Part shown: in pieces, positions 44,310 to 51,733 of the stretch
Layout: each line of letters begins with the position of its first letter
Position numbering within the stretch: the stretch's first letter is position 1
Assembly (NCBI RefSeq): GCF_017573545.1
Contig: NZ_JAGEOK010000028.1
Span: 79,893 to 143,892 of the forward strand
DNA: 64,000 nt
Reading direction: 5' to 3'
Source: Actinomadura nitritigenes
GTDB lineage: Bacteria; Actinomycetota; Actinomycetes; Streptosporangiales; Streptosporangiaceae
Notes under the pieces: generated by a model
What the model saw: only the letters and a program-made list of their open reading frames with translations
What the model was told of the DNA's origin: nothing
Database searches by the model: none
Position numbers and translations under genes: made by a program

Positions 44310-44888
44310 TCACGGGCGGGAGGCGGCGTGGGCGGCGTCGATCTGCTCCCAGGCGACCTGAAGCAGGGCTGCGCGCTTCTCCTCCGGCGTCCCCTCCATG
44401 GAGGAGATCGCGAAGCTGCCGAAGTAGACGGTGAACAGCGCGCTGAGGGACCGGACGCGCTCGAGGACGGGGGTGTCCGGGTCGGTGAGCAGGGTGCCGA
44501 GCACCTGCATGCGGTCGCGGAAGGTCTTCGGCGCGGTCCGGCCGCGCAGCGCCGCCTGGTTCTCCTGGAGGAACTGGAAGACCGGGGCCCATTCCTCCAG
44601 GTCCTCGTTCAGGCGGCGCAGCAGCTCGCGCCTGGTCTCCAGCGTCGCGGGCTGGGCGCGGGCCCAGGCGATCAGCTCGTCCAGGCGCTCGCCGATGCCG
44701 CCGACGAGAGCGTCGAGGATGTCCTCCTTCGTGCGGAAGTGGTAGTAGAGGGCGGCCTTGGTCACGTCGAGCCGCTCGGCGATCTCCCGCAGCGAGGTCT
44801 GGTCGTAGCCGCGTTCGAGGAAGAGCTCCAGCGCGACGTCCAGGATGCGTTCCCTGGTGTCCTTGCGACGCGTCTGCGGCTTGCCCAC
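44310..44888 (-). CDS. TetR-family transcriptional regulator
   Basis: 192 aa. HTH: TRERILDVALELFLERGYDQ, TSLREIAERLDVTKAALYYHF; then a helical ligand domain. GTG 44888 is preceded by GGAGGAGAGG. In the 208-bp gap to the divergent threonine-dehydratase gene lie TTACTTG and CTAGTTA (44942-44964), an imperfect inverted repeat that could be its operator. Whether it controls the dehydratase or only itself is not clear. Confidence 0.9.
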   Translation of the reverse strand: MGKPQTRRKDTRERILDVALELFLERGYDQTSLREIAERLDVTKAALYYHFRTKEDILDALVGGIGERLDELIAWARAQPATLETRRELLRRLNEDLEEWAPVFQFLQENQAALRGRTAPKTFRDRMQVLGTLLTDPDTPVLERVRSLSALFTVYFGSFAISSMEGTPEEKRAALLQVAWEQIDAAHAASRP

Positions 44889-45096
44889 GGTGTGCCTCTC
44901 CTCCGGCCGTCCTGCCCCGTCCTCCACCGTATCGCGGCAACTTACTTGACGCCCGGCTAGTTAGCGCGGCTAGCGACCGGACCCGGCCGCGCGGCGGCGC
45001 CGCGCACCCCACGGAACGCGCCATCCGCCAGGAGCGTCCGGCCGGGATGGTACTGATGGTGGATGCGGACGCCGCGTCCGCGGAGAGGAGCCCCCC

Positions 45097-46035
45097 GTGA
45101 TCGCGCTTCCGGACGTCCAGGCCGCCGCCGGCCGCGTCGCCGGCCGCGTCCGCGAGACGCCGCTGCTCGGCGTGGACCCCGGCCCGCTCGCCCCCGCCGG
45201 GCGGATGTGGCTGAAGCTGGAGCAGACCCAGCACACCGGGTCGTTCAAGGCGCGCGGCGCGTTCAACCACATCCTCGCCGCGCGGGACGGCGGGCGGCTC
45301 CCGGAGGCCGGCGTCGTCGCGGCGTCCGGCGGCAACGCGGGCCTCGCGTTCGCCTACGCCGCCGCCGAGGTCGGCGCGCCCGCCGAGGTGTTCGTCCCCG
45401 AGACGGCCCCGCCGGTGAAGGTCGCGCGGCTGCGCGCGCTCGGCGCCACCGTCGTCCAGGTCGGCACCCGCTACGCCGAGGCGCAGGACGCCGCCACCAA
45501 GCGCGCCGCCGACACCGGCGCCCTGTTCTGCCACGCCTACGACCAGCCCGAGGTCTGCGCCGGCCAGGGCACCCTCGGCCTGGAGATCCTCGACCAGACC
45601 GGCGGCGAGGTCGACACGGTCCTCCTCGCCGTCGGCGGGGGCGGGCTGATGGCGGGGGTCGCCGCCGCCCTCGAAGGCCGCGCCCGCGTCGTCGGCGTCG
45701 AGCCGGAGACCATCCCGACCCTCGAACGCGCCCTGCGCGCCGGCCGCCCGGTGGACGTCCCCGTCTCCGGCGTCGCCGCCGACTCCCTCGGCGCCACCCG
45801 CCTCGGCGACATCGCCCACGCCGTCGCCACCCGCACCGGTGTGGTGCCGGCGCTGGTCTCCGACGAGGCGATCGTCGACGCGCGCCGTTTCGTCTGGGAG
45901 GAGTACCGGCAGGTCGTCGAGCACGGCACCGCCGCCGCCGTCGCGGCCCTCCGCACCGGCGCCTACCGCCCCTCCCCCGGCGAGCGCGTCGTCGTCGTGC
46001 TGTGCGGCGCCAACACCGACCCGTCGGACCTCTGA
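45097..46035 (+). CDS. Threonine/serine dehydratase-like PLP enzyme
   Basis: 312-aa fold-type II PLP enzyme. The Schiff-base Lys is in TGSFKARGAFN, the phosphate/carboxylate loop is ASGGNAGLAFAYAA, and the glycine-rich loop is AVGGGGLMAGVAAAL. There is no C-terminal ACT domain, so catabolic, allosterically simple threonine/serine deamination is likely; a serine racemase is an alternative. GTG 45097 with GAGGAG upstream. Confidence 0.9.
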   Translation: MIALPDVQAAAGRVAGRVRETPLLGVDPGPLAPAGRMWLKLEQTQHTGSFKARGAFNHILAARDGGRLPEAGVVAASGGNAGLAFAYAAAEVGAPAEVFVPETAPPVKVARLRALGATVVQVGTRYAEAQDAATKRAADTGALFCHAYDQPEVCAGQGTLGLEILDQTGGEVDTVLLAVGGGGLMAGVAAALEGRARVVGVEPETIPTLERALRAGRPVDVPVSGVAADSLGATRLGDIAHAVATRTGVVPALVSDEAIVDARRFVWEEYRQVVEHGTAAAVAALRTGAYRPSPGERVVVVLCGANTDPSDL

Positions 46036-46072
46036 CCCCGATCCAGGGCGGTCCGACGCGGTCGGGCCCGGC

Positions 46073-48592
46073 CTAACGCAGCTGCGTCGCGAGCGACCGG
46101 GCCGCGCGGAGGACGTTGGACGTCCCCTTCCGCGCGGCCAGGTCCTCGATCTCCGGGATGGGCCCGGACGCCTTCGCCCACCGAGCCGTCCTGGCACCGA
46201 GCGCGATGAGCCGGTCGTGGGCGAACGGCGGCCGCTGCCCCGGTTCCGGGTGCAGGAGCGGGAGCACGGCGGCGATCGTCTCCCAGACCTGGGCGTACGC
46301 GCCCGCCTCCGCCGCGCGTTCCAGGGCCTCGACCACCCGCACCAGCTTGATCTCCCCGGCGAGCGCCAGCCGCCCGATGTGCCGGCCGAGCGCGGCGGCG
46401 GGCAGGTCGCCCCGCGCCGCCAGGGCCAGCAGCGCCTCGCCGGGCTGCTCGTCGTCCGGGAGGGCGAGCCGGCAGGCGAGGAGGAAGGCGACGGCCTCGG
46501 CGAGCGACCCGGTCCCCGACGTCCGGTCGATGAGCACGGAGACCGGCATGCCGACGCCGGACCATTCGTGCCGGCGCCGCAGACCGGGGACGAGGTGCGC
46601 GGCGACCACGTCGGGATGGGACGGCAGCAGCCACGGCCAGTACGTCCAGTGCCAGTCCCGGCCGGTGTCGACGTACTTCGGCGGTGCGGTGAAGACGGCG
46701 TCCACCAGCGGCAGGCCGGTCGGCTCGGCGCCGATGACGACCTCCGGCCGGCCGTCCGCGACCGGGCCGGCGGCCACCTCGCCGCGCGGCGCCCCGCCTT
46801 CCGCGAGCCGGCGGGCGGCGGTGCGGCCCGCCCGCGACGCCAGCCGGGCCGCCCGGCGGACCGCCTCGGCGTCGGGCCCCGGGGGCAGCCTGAGCAGCGC
46901 CTGCTGGAGGTCGGCGGGGCCGGGCTCCACGCCCGCCGCCTCGCATTCCTCCAAGCGCTCCGCGAGCGCGAGCGGGTCGACGTGGCCCGTCGGACGGGTC
47001 GGCGTGGCCAGCAGCACCGGTGGCGGCGTCCCGTCCTCCAGCGCGCGGTAGACCTCGGCGAACCGCATCAGGAAGAGCCGGTCAAGGGGCGGCCCCTGCA
47101 CCCGTGCGGCGATCCGGCGCCCGTCGTGCCGGACCGGCGAACCGATCAGCAGGCGCCCGATTCCGACCAGCCACTCCTCGGGGCCGAACCAGCAGTCCAG
47201 GTGCTCGAGGTACGGATAGAAGTCCTTGTGCAGCACGGGGGTCAGCACGGCCCGCAGAGCGCCACGGTCCTGCCACGCGAGGCGGACGTAGGCGGCGAGC
47301 AGCTGCTCGCTCATCGCCCAGCCGATCCGGCCCTGGAGGGCCTCGGCCAGCTCGACCGCCGTCGTGATGGGCGGCGGCAGCGGATCCGGCGCCGGGTCCG
47401 GGTCCCGTCCGAGCACGGCGAGGGCGGGCGGGGCGGGGTCGTCGTCCACCGGGTCCGCTTCGCGGACCTCGCCGCCGTAACGCGCGACGACCTGCGCGGC
47501 GAGGGCGGGCGGCAGCAGCGGCACGGCGTCGCGCAGGGCGGCGCCGTCCGCAGCGGCCGGGAGCTTGAGCGCGACCCGGACGGCCCGCTGCTGGAGGGCG
47601 TACGACTCGTGCTCGAACGCGCGCGCGAGCGCGGAGGCGCAGCCGTCCACGACGTCGGGGTGGCGCCGCACCGTCCGCTCCAGCCACGACAGGCCCGTCC
47701 GGACGAGCCCGGACTCGGCACGGAACAGCAGGCCCTCCAGGGCCTCGACCACGAGGTCGGGCGGCAGGTCGTCGCGGTCCTTCAGCAGTTCGAGGGCGGA
47801 CTCCGCCACGGGGCCGGGCGCGGCGGGCAGCAGCCGCGCGTAGTCGCGGGCGCGGGCGCCGGCCTCGGCCTCCGACGGCGCGAGCGCGTCCTGGAGCCGG
47901 ACGAAGAACCGCAGGTCGAGGGCCGTCCCACCGCGCAGGAACCGGCGGACGCAGCCGTCCAGCAGCATCCCCCGGTCGACCTGGCCGCGCGCGGCCAGCG
48001 CGGTGAGCGCCACGATCCAGCGGTCGCCCTCGCGCAGCTCGCGGCCGACGCCCTCCGCCTCGAAGATCCGCGGCAGCAGCACCGGGAGCAGCGGATCGCC
48101 GGCGCGCGGCGGCGCCGAGGCGACCCAGCCGACGACGAGCGGGTCGTGCTCGGGCGGTTCCGTCCCGGTCGTCCTCAGCAGGGTGAGGACGAGGTCGAGG
48201 CCGATGTGGCGCGGGCTCCGCAGCCGCAGGGCGAGGCGCCGCGCGAGGTCGGCGAGCCAGGCGTCGTCTCGGCCCTGCCAGAGGCGCATCAGCAGGGCGG
48301 TGTCGTGGTGGTCGCGCATCCAGCGCGAGTTGAGCTCGCGGCGGCCCAGCCAGGACGCGACGGCCGACGCGCCGCCGAGCGTGCCCGCCCCGGCGGCGCG
48401 GAACGCCGGCGCGAAGTCGTCGATGCCCTCCCAGGTCTCGCGCCGGGACCGCACCTCGCGCACGTGGCCGGGCAGCGCCTCGGCGACCTCGCGGCGGCCG
48501 GCGGCGTCGAGGGCGAGGACCGCGCCGGCCACGGCGTCGGCCTCCCGCGCGTCGATGAGCGCGGCGATCTCGTCCCACGCGGTCGTCGTCAT
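46073..48592 (-). CDS. Very large HEAT-like repeat protein, DUF6493-like
   Basis: About 839 aa, cytosolic, no TM or signal. It is Leu/Ala/Arg-rich with regularly spaced helical pairs (WLADLARRLALRLRSPRHIGLDLV, ALALTLAARGQVDRGMLLDGCV-type units), as in HEAT/ARM solenoids. A conserved-looking central block is EQLLAAYVRLAWQD and a late block is DTGRDWHWTYWPWLLPSHPDVVAAHLVPGL. I think it belongs to the DUF6493 family of Streptomyces and relatives. Those genes often sit beside MoxR AAA, vWA and SWIM-domain genes, none of which is here. ATG 48592 is chosen (48604 is in frame). It follows an SDR gene by 38 bp. Confidence 0.72.
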   Translation of the reverse strand: MTTTAWDEIAALIDAREADAVAGAVLALDAAGRREVAEALPGHVREVRSRRETWEGIDDFAPAFRAAGAGTLGGASAVASWLGRRELNSRWMRDHHDTALLMRLWQGRDDAWLADLARRLALRLRSPRHIGLDLVLTLLRTTGTEPPEHDPLVVGWVASAPPRAGDPLLPVLLPRIFEAEGVGRELREGDRWIVALTALAARGQVDRGMLLDGCVRRFLRGGTALDLRFFVRLQDALAPSEAEAGARARDYARLLPAAPGPVAESALELLKDRDDLPPDLVVEALEGLLFRAESGLVRTGLSWLERTVRRHPDVVDGCASALARAFEHESYALQQRAVRVALKLPAAADGAALRDAVPLLPPALAAQVVARYGGEVREADPVDDDPAPPALAVLGRDPDPAPDPLPPPITTAVELAEALQGRIGWAMSEQLLAAYVRLAWQDRGALRAVLTPVLHKDFYPYLEHLDCWFGPEEWLVGIGRLLIGSPVRHDGRRIAARVQGPPLDRLFLMRFAEVYRALEDGTPPPVLLATPTRPTGHVDPLALAERLEECEAAGVEPGPADLQQALLRLPPGPDAEAVRRAARLASRAGRTAARRLAEGGAPRGEVAAGPVADGRPEVVIGAEPTGLPLVDAVFTAPPKYVDTGRDWHWTYWPWLLPSHPDVVAAHLVPGLRRRHEWSGVGMPVSVLIDRTSGTGSLAEAVAFLLACRLALPDDEQPGEALLALAARGDLPAAALGRHIGRLALAGEIKLVRVVEALERAAEAGAYAQVWETIAAVLPLLHPEPGQRPPFAHDRLIALGARTARWAKASGPIPEIEDLAARKGTSNVLRAARSLATQLR

Positions 48593-48630
48593 GCCCACGA
48601 ACATTAGGCCCGCTCACCGACATTCCGGAG

Positions 48631-49356
48631 TCAGGCTCCGATATAGGCGCCGCCGTTGAGGTGGAGGACCTGCCCGGTGATGTGCCCGGCGCCCGGCGAG
48701 GCGAGGAACGCGGCGAGCGCGGCGACGTCCTCGGGGGTTCCGGCGCGCTTGGTGGCGGTCTGCCCGACCAGCACGGCGCGGCGCTCGCCGGTCAACCGGC
48801 CGCCGAAGAACTCGGTGTCCTCGATGAGACCGGGAGCGATCACGTTGGCGGTGATGCCGCGCTCGCCGACCCGCACGGCCAGCTCGGCGTTCCAGACGCG
48901 CATGCCCGCCTTCGCCGCGCCGTACGATCCGCCGCCGCGGCCGCCCGCGATCGAGCCCATGCTGATCACGCGGCCGCCGCGGGCGAGCCGCGGTTCCAGG
49001 GCGGTCGTGACGAGGACGGTTCCGACCAGGTTGGCCTCGAGGTTGGCGAGCCAGGCGGCGCGGACGCCGGCGAGGCCGGACGGCGCGGGGCGTCCGGTGT
49101 CGGTGTTGCCGCCGGCGTTGTTGACGAGCACGTCCACCGTCTCGGGCAGCTCGGCGAGGGCGGCCTCGATCTGGCCGGGGTCGGTCACGTCGAAGACGAC
49201 GGGCCGCACGCGGGGGCCGAGGCCGGCGGCGGTCTCGGCGAGCACCTTCTCGCGCCGGCCGGTGATGACGACGTCCAGGCCGTCCGCCGCGAGGGCCGCC
49301 GCGACGGCCCGGCCGATGCCGGTCCCGCCGCCGGTCACCACTGCGCTGCGGGTCAT
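48631..49356 (-). CDS. Short-chain dehydrogenase/reductase
   Basis: 241-aa NAD(P)-dependent oxidoreductase: Rossmann TGGGTGIGRAVAAALAADG, VNNAGGNTD, Ser in MGSIAG and the catalytic YGAAK. The C-terminal GHITGQVLHLNGG is typical of classical SDRs. The substrate is unknown. Divergent from the MarR regulator over 47 bp holding a perfect palindrome, so it is probably MarR-repressed. It may be co-transcribed with the DUF6493-like gene. Confidence 0.93.
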   Translation of the reverse strand: MTRSAVVTGGGTGIGRAVAAALAADGLDVVITGRREKVLAETAAGLGPRVRPVVFDVTDPGQIEAALAELPETVDVLVNNAGGNTDTGRPAPSGLAGVRAAWLANLEANLVGTVLVTTALEPRLARGGRVISMGSIAGGRGGGSYGAAKAGMRVWNAELAVRVGERGITANVIAPGLIEDTEFFGGRLTGERRAVLVGQTATKRAGTPEDVAALAAFLASPGAGHITGQVLHLNGGAYIGA

Positions 49357-49367
49357 GGGAGCCTCCT

Positions 49368-49404
49368 TTGTTTAGGTCTAAACTTCGTCCTAAGCTAGGC
49401 GCCG
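49368..49404 (+). promoter_or_regulatory. marR promoter overlapped by operator; likely leaderless
   Basis: -35 TTGTTT (49368-49373), 17-bp spacer, -10 TAAGCT (49391-49396), then 7 bp to GTG 49404 with no ribosome-binding site, so +1 is at or next to the start codon. The perfect palindrome GTTTAG-GT-CTAAAC (49370-49383) covers the -35 and spacer and is the natural MarR operator for both divergent genes. Confidence 0.65.
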
Positions 49405-49949
49405 TGGAGGACGAACGCAAACACGGGGACCCGGTCGACGCCATCGCGGAGGCGTGGGCGCGCGAGCGTCCCGGCACGCCGGTCGCGTCCATCGGGATCA
49501 TCACCCGGGTGTGGCGCGCGGCGAAGCTGCTCGGCGACGAGCGGCGCCGCACGCTGGCGCGGCTCGGCATCGACACGGCCACGCTCGACCTGCTGTCCAC
49601 GCTGCGCCGGCGCGGGGCGCCGTACGCGATGACGCCCGGGCAGCTGCGCGAGGCGTCGCTGCTCACCGCGGGCGCGATCAGCCAGCGGGTGGCGCGGGCG
49701 GAGCGGGCGGGGCTGGTCGAGACCGAGCGCGGGCCGCGCGGCCGGACCTCGTCGGTGCGGCTCAGCGACGCGGGCCACCGGCTGATCGAGGACAGCGTGA
49801 ACCGGCTGCTCACCTACGAGGACTCGCTCCTCGACCACCTGCGCGAGGAGGAGCGCGAGCAGCTCACCGAGCTGCTGCGCCGCCTCCTGGACGGGCTCGT
49901 CGAACGGCTCGGGGCCGACGCCAAGCCCGGCCAGGTGGGCGAGCGCTGA
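49404..49949 (+). CDS. MarR-family transcriptional regulator
   Basis: 181 aa. The winged helix has MTPGQLREASLLTAGAISQRVARAERAGLVETERGPRGRTSSVRLSDAGHRLI, preceded by a long dimerisation helix region. It probably represses the divergent SDR(-DUF6493) unit and itself and responds to a small phenolic or aliphatic ligand. The stop is 3 bp from that of the convergent sigma-factor gene. Confidence 0.92.
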   Translation: MEDERKHGDPVDAIAEAWARERPGTPVASIGIITRVWRAAKLLGDERRRTLARLGIDTATLDLLSTLRRRGAPYAMTPGQLREASLLTAGAISQRVARAERAGLVETERGPRGRTSSVRLSDAGHRLIEDSVNRLLTYEDSLLDHLREEEREQLTELLRRLLDGLVERLGADAKPGQVGER

Positions 49950-49952
49950 GCG

Positions 49953-51011
49953 TCAGCCGAGCAGGTCGGCGAGGGTCTCCCGGCGGGACGGGTGGCGCAG
50001 CTTGTGCATCCCCTTGGACTCGATCTGGCGGATGCGCTCGCGGGTCACCCCGTAGACCCGGCCGACCTCCTCGAGCGTCTTCGGCTCGCCGCCGGCGAGG
50101 CCGAACCGCATCGAGATGACGCCGGCCTCGCGCTCGGTGAGCGTCTCCAGCACGGCGTCGAGCTTGCCGCGCAGCATCGAGGACGCGACGACGTCGGCGG
50201 GGTCGCCGCCCTCGGGGTCCTCGATGACGTCGGCGAGCTCGCCGTCGCCGTCCTCGCCGAGCGGGGTCTGCAGGGACAGCGGCTCGCGCGCCTGGCGGCG
50301 CAGCCACTCGACCTTCTCCGGCGTGACGTCCAGCTCGACGGCCAGCTCCTGCGAGGTGGGCTCGCGGCCGAGGTCCTGCATCATCCGGCGGCGGATCCGG
50401 GTCATCCGATTGAGCACCTCGACGACGTGCACCGGGATGCGGATCGTCCGGGACTGGTCGGCGAGGGCGCGGCTGATCGCCTGCTTGATCCACCAGACGG
50501 CGTAGGTGGAGAACTTCAGGCCGCGCCGGTACTCGAACTTCTCCACGGCGCGGATCAGCCCGAGGTTGCCCTCCTGGACGAGGTCGTTGAGCGGCAGGCC
50601 GTGGCCCATGTACCGCTTGGCCAGCGACACGACCAGGCGGAGGTTGGCCTCGACCATGTGCTCCTTGGCGCGGCGCCCGTCGGCGGCGATCCAGGCCAGG
50701 TCGTCGCGGTCCTGCGGGGACAGGGCGTCGCCGAGGGTCTCCAGGCGTTCGCGCGCGAACAGCCCGGCCTCGATGCGCTTGGCCAGCTCGACCTCCTGCT
50801 CTGCGGTGAGCAGCGGGGTCCGGCCGATGCGGGAGAGGTAGTCCTTCATCGGGTCGACGAGGTCGCGGCTCGCGGACACGCCGCGGGCGGAGGCGCCCCG
50901 GGCGGCCGTGCGACGCGCGGACGCGCGGGCGGGCTCGGGGGTCGCGACACGGGGGGTGCTGGCGTTCAGGGCGGTGTCCTTTGCTCGTCCGGCCGGGAGG
51001 GAACGGGTCAC
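49953..51011 (-). CDS. Group 2 sigma-70 factor (HrdB paralogue)
   Basis: 352 aa with regions 1.2 to 4.2: DPMKDYLSRIGRTPLLTAEQEVELAKRIEAG, NLRLVVSLAKRYMGHGLPLNDLVQEGNLGLIRAVEKF, STYAVWWIKQAI for -10 recognition, and region 4.2 with EEVGRVYGVTRERIRQIESK for the -35. No acidic/Lys-rich region 1.1 as in the principal sigma factor; the lead is short and Ala/Arg/Thr-rich. It is thus a non-essential HrdA/C/D-like paralogue with near-housekeeping specificity. GTG 51011 is chosen because the promoter lies just upstream. Confidence 0.92.
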   Translation of the reverse strand: MTRSLPAGRAKDTALNASTPRVATPEPARASARRTAARGASARGVSASRDLVDPMKDYLSRIGRTPLLTAEQEVELAKRIEAGLFARERLETLGDALSPQDRDDLAWIAADGRRAKEHMVEANLRLVVSLAKRYMGHGLPLNDLVQEGNLGLIRAVEKFEYRRGLKFSTYAVWWIKQAISRALADQSRTIRIPVHVVEVLNRMTRIRRRMMQDLGREPTSQELAVELDVTPEKVEWLRRQAREPLSLQTPLGEDGDGELADVIEDPEGGDPADVVASSMLRGKLDAVLETLTEREAGVISMRFGLAGGEPKTLEEVGRVYGVTRERIRQIESKGMHKLRHPSRRETLADLLG

Positions 51012-51043
51012 CCGATCTCGGTACCCGGCAGCCCGGCGGCATA

Positions 51044-51072
51044 AACTTAGGTCAAGCCTATACATGTGCCAA
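51044..51072 (-). promoter_or_regulatory. Sigma-factor gene promoter, overlapping the divergent tetR promoter
   Basis: On the minus strand TTGGCA (51067-51072), 17-bp spacer, TAAGTT (51044-51049), about 26 nt before GTG 51011. The plus-strand -10 of tetR (TATAAA, 51074-51079) and a palindrome ATAAATTTAT (51075-51084) lie beside it, and TAGG/CCTA half sites sit in the spacer. TetR binding could control both genes. Confidence 0.6.
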
Positions 51073-51109
51073 CTATAAATTTATGTCGGCCTATGAGAGG
51101 ATGCCCGGC

Positions 51110-51733
51110 ATGGGGTTGCGGGAACTGAAGAAGCAGCAGACGCGGCAGGCCATCTCGCACCAGGCGACGCGCCTGTTCCTGAGTCACGGGTTCGACCGCG
51201 TGACCATCGCCGACGTCGCCGCCGCCGCGCAGGTCGCGAAGATGACGGTCACCAACTACTTCCCGCGCAAGGAGGACCTGGCCCTCGACCTGCACGAGGA
51301 GTTCGTCGCCCAGCCCGCCCGCACGGTCGCCGAGCGCGCGCCGGGCGAGTCCGCGCTCGCCGCGCTGCGCCGCGCGTTCCTCGACGCCGTCGACCGGCGG
51401 GACGCGGTCATCGGCTTCTCCGGCGCCGACTTCGCCCGCATGATCACCGAGAGCCCGGCGCTGGTCGCACGGCTGCGCGAGTTCCACGAGGAGCGCGAGC
51501 ACGCGCTCGCCGCCGTCCTGGCCGAGGAGACCGGCACGGACGCGGACGACGTGGTCGTCCGCGTCGCCTCGGCGCAGCTCATCGGCGTCCACCGCGTCCT
51601 GTTCGAGGAGACGCTGCGCCGCACCATCGCCGGTGAGGACCGCGACGCGATCGCCGCGGCCCTCACCGGTTCCGCCGGGAAGGGCTTCGCCCTCCTGGAA
51701 CCGTCCCTGGGGGACTACGCCGTCAAGCGATGA
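51110..51733 (+). CDS. TetR-family transcriptional regulator
   Basis: 207 aa. HTH: RQAISHQATRLFLSHGFDR, VTIADVAAAAQVAKMTVTNYF; then a helical domain. ATG 51110 is chosen with GAGAGG 9 bp upstream; ATGs at 51083 and 51101 are in frame. It is divergent from the sigma-factor gene with shared control DNA. Its 3' end overlaps the convergent pyruvate-carboxylase gene by 11 bp. Confidence 0.9.
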   Translation: MGLRELKKQQTRQAISHQATRLFLSHGFDRVTIADVAAAAQVAKMTVTNYFPRKEDLALDLHEEFVAQPARTVAERAPGESALAALRRAFLDAVDRRDAVIGFSGADFARMITESPALVARLREFHEEREHALAAVLAEETGTDADDVVVRVASAQLIGVHRVLFEETLRRTIAGEDRDAIAAALTGSAGKGFALLEPSLGDYAVKR

